Shown in pieces: positions 21,406-23,295 of a DNA stretch of 23,295 bases (positions are counted from its first letter, which is position 1; every line of letters starts with the position of its first letter). Both the position numbers and the translations under genes were made by a program. The notes beneath the pieces were generated by a model, which worked only from the letters and a program-made list of their open reading frames with translations, was not told where the DNA came from and searched no databases. The stretch lies in IMG/VR virus record IMGVR_UViG_3300034102_003182, positions 1 to 23,295 of that record; one strand, 5' to 3'. Origin of the DNA: a virus.

Positions 21406-22963
21406 TTTTCTCTCCTTCTGAGATCATTACACTATCATGACCCTCCGACATTTTATTCAACACGCGGATCTTCTCAAGGATTTTCTTCTCAAAGTCGATC
21501 CCACGCCGGCCATCCATAGACTCTCGGGTGGTCTGGTATCGCTTTGATACCTTCTGGGCCACTGCCTGATCGATCGTACCGATGGCTAGCAGGTTCCAGA
21601 TCACTACTTGGTGGTTCCTTGATGCGCGGTGCACCCGGTCCTCGATCTGCTCTATCATGTCAGGGTCATAAGGTAGATCAAACATGATCAGATCATCAGC
21701 CGCATCAAGTGTGATGCCAACTCCCATGCGTCCCGATAGAAGCATGATGTTTAGATCACCATCTTGAAAGTCATGTTGTAATTTGGTACGCATCGTTTGG
21801 GGAGTACTGCCATCTATCACCGCTGAGTTGTAGCCGAGCGATGTCAATTCTTTTTGCAACCAACCGAGCACCATTGAGAACTGGCTAGCGATCACAACTT
21901 TGCCTTGACCTTCATCGAAGCCACGTTCATTGAGCCAGTCGATCAGCCAGTCAAGTTTTGCAGACTTACCGCCAACAAGGGGCACTGGGTTCTGAGGATC
22001 CTTGGTCCATTGGCAGGATGAGATTTGTCGCGCTCGCAATGCGAACACCATAGCCGAGGCTGTCATGCGATCTTCCTCGAGCGCCTTCTGTTTCTCTTCG
22101 TAAGCGTGCTTGATGGCTTGGCCGTAGTCAGCCTTCTGCTCTTTGGTGAGCTCGATCTCGACATAGTTGTATTGCTTGTCCGGTAGATCCTTCAGCACTT
22201 CTTTCTTGGTGCGACGGATGATCACATCGTCTTCCTTGTCAGCCCAGCGCTCAGGACTTTTGAGTGTGCCGATTGCTTTGATCGTTCGATTGCGCGCTAC
22301 TTGTTTCTCGAAGATCCAGAAGTTTTCCTCAAGCCATGCCCAGCGTGTGTACTTCGCGAATGATGCAGGTCGTAAGAATTTGTATGTACCGTACCTGTTC
22401 TCAAGCTTGCCTCGATCCGGTGTACCGGACACTGCAATGCGATGCTGTACGTAATTGAACTTGGTTAGGCCTAGCCAGAATGTAGTTAGCTTGCGGTCAT
22501 TCAAGATCGGTAGGACTAGATGCGACTCGTCGATGACGATCGCTGAGAAGTGTGCCTCGAATAGCTCTGGGATCCGAGGACCTTTGCCTCTTTTCCATTC
22601 GATGAGCGCGTGGTTAGCGATCACGATGGCAGGCAGGCCAGACTCAGATTGCATGGCCTCTTGGTAGCGCTTCACGCGCTGTGGTGTGGTGCCATAGGAC
22701 AGATCAATGATCTCAACCGGTGTCGATGGCATGAGATAGCGCTCAATAGTGTCGCGCCATGCTGTTTGAGCAGCAACGATCGGCGTGATGATCAATGTCA
22801 TCTGTCCCGGTCGGGTAAATAACTTCAGCTCTTCGAGCGCTGATAGTACCTCAAGTGTTTTACCCAACCCGGGTTGATCAGCTAGCAGGGCGATCTCTCG
22901 CTCTACTATCCGATCAACCGCGAGCTTTTGGTAATCGAATAACACGTCGTTATAGATTGTCAA
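21398..22963 (-). CDS. SNF2/SF2-type DNA helicase
   Basis: 521 residues. SF2 motifs are clear: motif I ADQPGLGKT (28-36), motif II IDESHL (DESH 145-148), motif III SGTP (179-182), VVIASQFS at about 357, and motifs V-VI GRMGVGITLDAADDLIMFDL then EQIEDRVHRASRN. This is an ATP-dependent DNA translocase likely serving replication, recombination or repair. The start is TTG at 22963, overlapping the WhiB stop by 4 nt, with GGAAAG 6 nt before. The residues from this TTG onward are needed for a complete Q-motif region, which supports the unusual start codon. Confidence 0.92.
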   Translation of the reverse strand: MTIYNDVLFDYQKLAVDRIVEREIALLADQPGLGKTLEVLSALEELKLFTRPGQMTLIITPIVAAQTAWRDTIERYLMPSTPVEIIDLSYGTTPQRVKRYQEAMQSESGLPAIVIANHALIEWKRGKGPRIPELFEAHFSAIVIDESHLVLPILNDRKLTTFWLGLTKFNYVQHRIAVSGTPDRGKLENRYGTYKFLRPASFAKYTRWAWLEENFWIFEKQVARNRTIKAIGTLKSPERWADKEDDVIIRRTKKEVLKDLPDKQYNYVEIELTKEQKADYGQAIKHAYEEKQKALEEDRMTASAMVFALRARQISSCQWTKDPQNPVPLVGGKSAKLDWLIDWLNERGFDEGQGKVVIASQFSMVLGWLQKELTSLGYNSAVIDGSTPQTMRTKLQHDFQDGDLNIMLLSGRMGVGITLDAADDLIMFDLPYDPDMIEQIEDRVHRASRNHQVVIWNLLAIGTIDQAVAQKVSKRYQTTRESMDGRRGIDFEKKILEKIRVLNKMSEGHDSVMISEGEKNG

Positions 22964-23253
22964 TTATCTTTCCATAGTGCTTTGCGTTGGGATGTACTCA
23001 TGCCACCCCAGATGCCAGCTGTCTCTTTGTGTTTGATTGCGTACTCAGCACATTGCTTGATTACCGGGCAGGCGTGGCAGGCTTTGATCGCCATCTTCAA
23101 GTGCGTAGCGTCATAGCCCATGCCATCGCCGATCTTGTCAGGGAAGTACAGATCCGGTGCTTGTCGGCAAGGGATCTGTCCAGCCTCTGAGTCGATTGAG
23201 TCATTCAGTGATAGCCAGTCTCTTAGCTGTTGGTGATCGCTAAAGGCTGTCAT
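22960..23253 (-). CDS. WhiB-family transcription regulator
   Basis: 97 residues with the four conserved cysteines (C29 in PCRQ, C59 and C62 in CHACP, C68 in KQC) that bind a [4Fe-4S] cluster, and the GIWGG turn (80-84) followed by a basic C-terminus (TSQRKALWKDN). WhiB proteins occur only in actinobacteria and their phages, where they bind the primary sigma factor. It heads the visible part of the DNA metabolism operon and may redirect host transcription. An AAGGAG site precedes the ATG at 10 nt. Confidence 0.93.
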   Translation of the reverse strand: MTAFSDHQQLRDWLSLNDSIDSEAGQIPCRQAPDLYFPDKIGDGMGYDATHLKMAIKACHACPVIKQCAEYAIKHKETAGIWGGMSTSQRKALWKDN

Positions 23254-23295
23254 CTAGAAGGCTCTCCTTGTAATTGTCGTATTGGTAGTCGCAAT
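23240..23295 (-). CDS. 3' end of an upstream gene (partial)
   Basis: In one frame the last 18 codons at the right edge read CDYQYDNYKESLLDDSL then stop TAG at 23242-23240, overlapping the WhiB start by 14 nt. Charged and aromatic composition makes this frame more protein-like than the other two, which end at 23254 and 23250. Too short to assign. Confidence 0.35.
   Translation of the reverse strand, partial: CDYQYDNYKESLLDDSL

Overview
The window reads as part of a tailed double-stranded DNA phage genome, or a contig of one, infecting an actinobacterium. The host inference rests on a phage-encoded WhiB-family regulator, an NrdH-type redoxin and several promoters that look leaderless, a style common in Actinobacteria. 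The tail-fibre genes and one orphan gene (13675-14379) resemble, from memory, proteins of aquatic phages, so a freshwater or marine actinobacterial host is plausible. No tape-measure or sheath gene is visible. The portal, adaptor and nozzle-like proteins suggest a short-tailed (podovirus-like) virion, but this is inference.

Layout. (1) Positions 1-9457, minus strand, form the packaging and head operon. In transcription order it holds a Holliday-junction-resolvase-like nuclease, large terminase, a zinc-ribbon-like protein, an overlapping small membrane protein, portal, scaffold, a terminator with a promoter beside it, major capsid protein, a second hairpin terminator, a small unknown protein, a head-tail adaptor and a nozzle-like protein that runs off the left edge. 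(2) Positions 9469-13659, plus strand, form the fibre/adhesin region. It starts with a His-rich fibre protein and continues with two tandem versions of one four-gene cassette: collagen-like stalk, small beta protein, glycine-rich adhesin, small C-terminal-type protein. (3) Positions 13675-14379, minus strand, hold one orphan gene. (4) Positions 14460-16598, plus strand, hold an M23 endolysin, a probable holin, a terminator, a small HTH-like protein and a metallophosphoesterase. (5) Positions 16588-23295, minus strand, form the DNA metabolism operon. In transcription order it holds a partial gene, WhiB, SNF2-type helicase, Cas4-like nuclease, an OB-fold-like protein, primase-helicase, an HNH protein and NrdH.

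Most genes abut or overlap by a few bases. Several minus- and plus-strand genes share a GGAGAC-type ribosome binding site. Four plus-strand starts instead have a -10-like hexamer only 6-7 nt before the ATG. The most notable observations are the duplicated adhesin cassette, the palindromic divergent leaderless promoter at 9454-9472 and the 188-nt out-of-frame gene overlap at 7007-7194. There is no gene-free stretch longer than 300 bases. No tRNA, CRISPR array, integrase or transposase was recognised.
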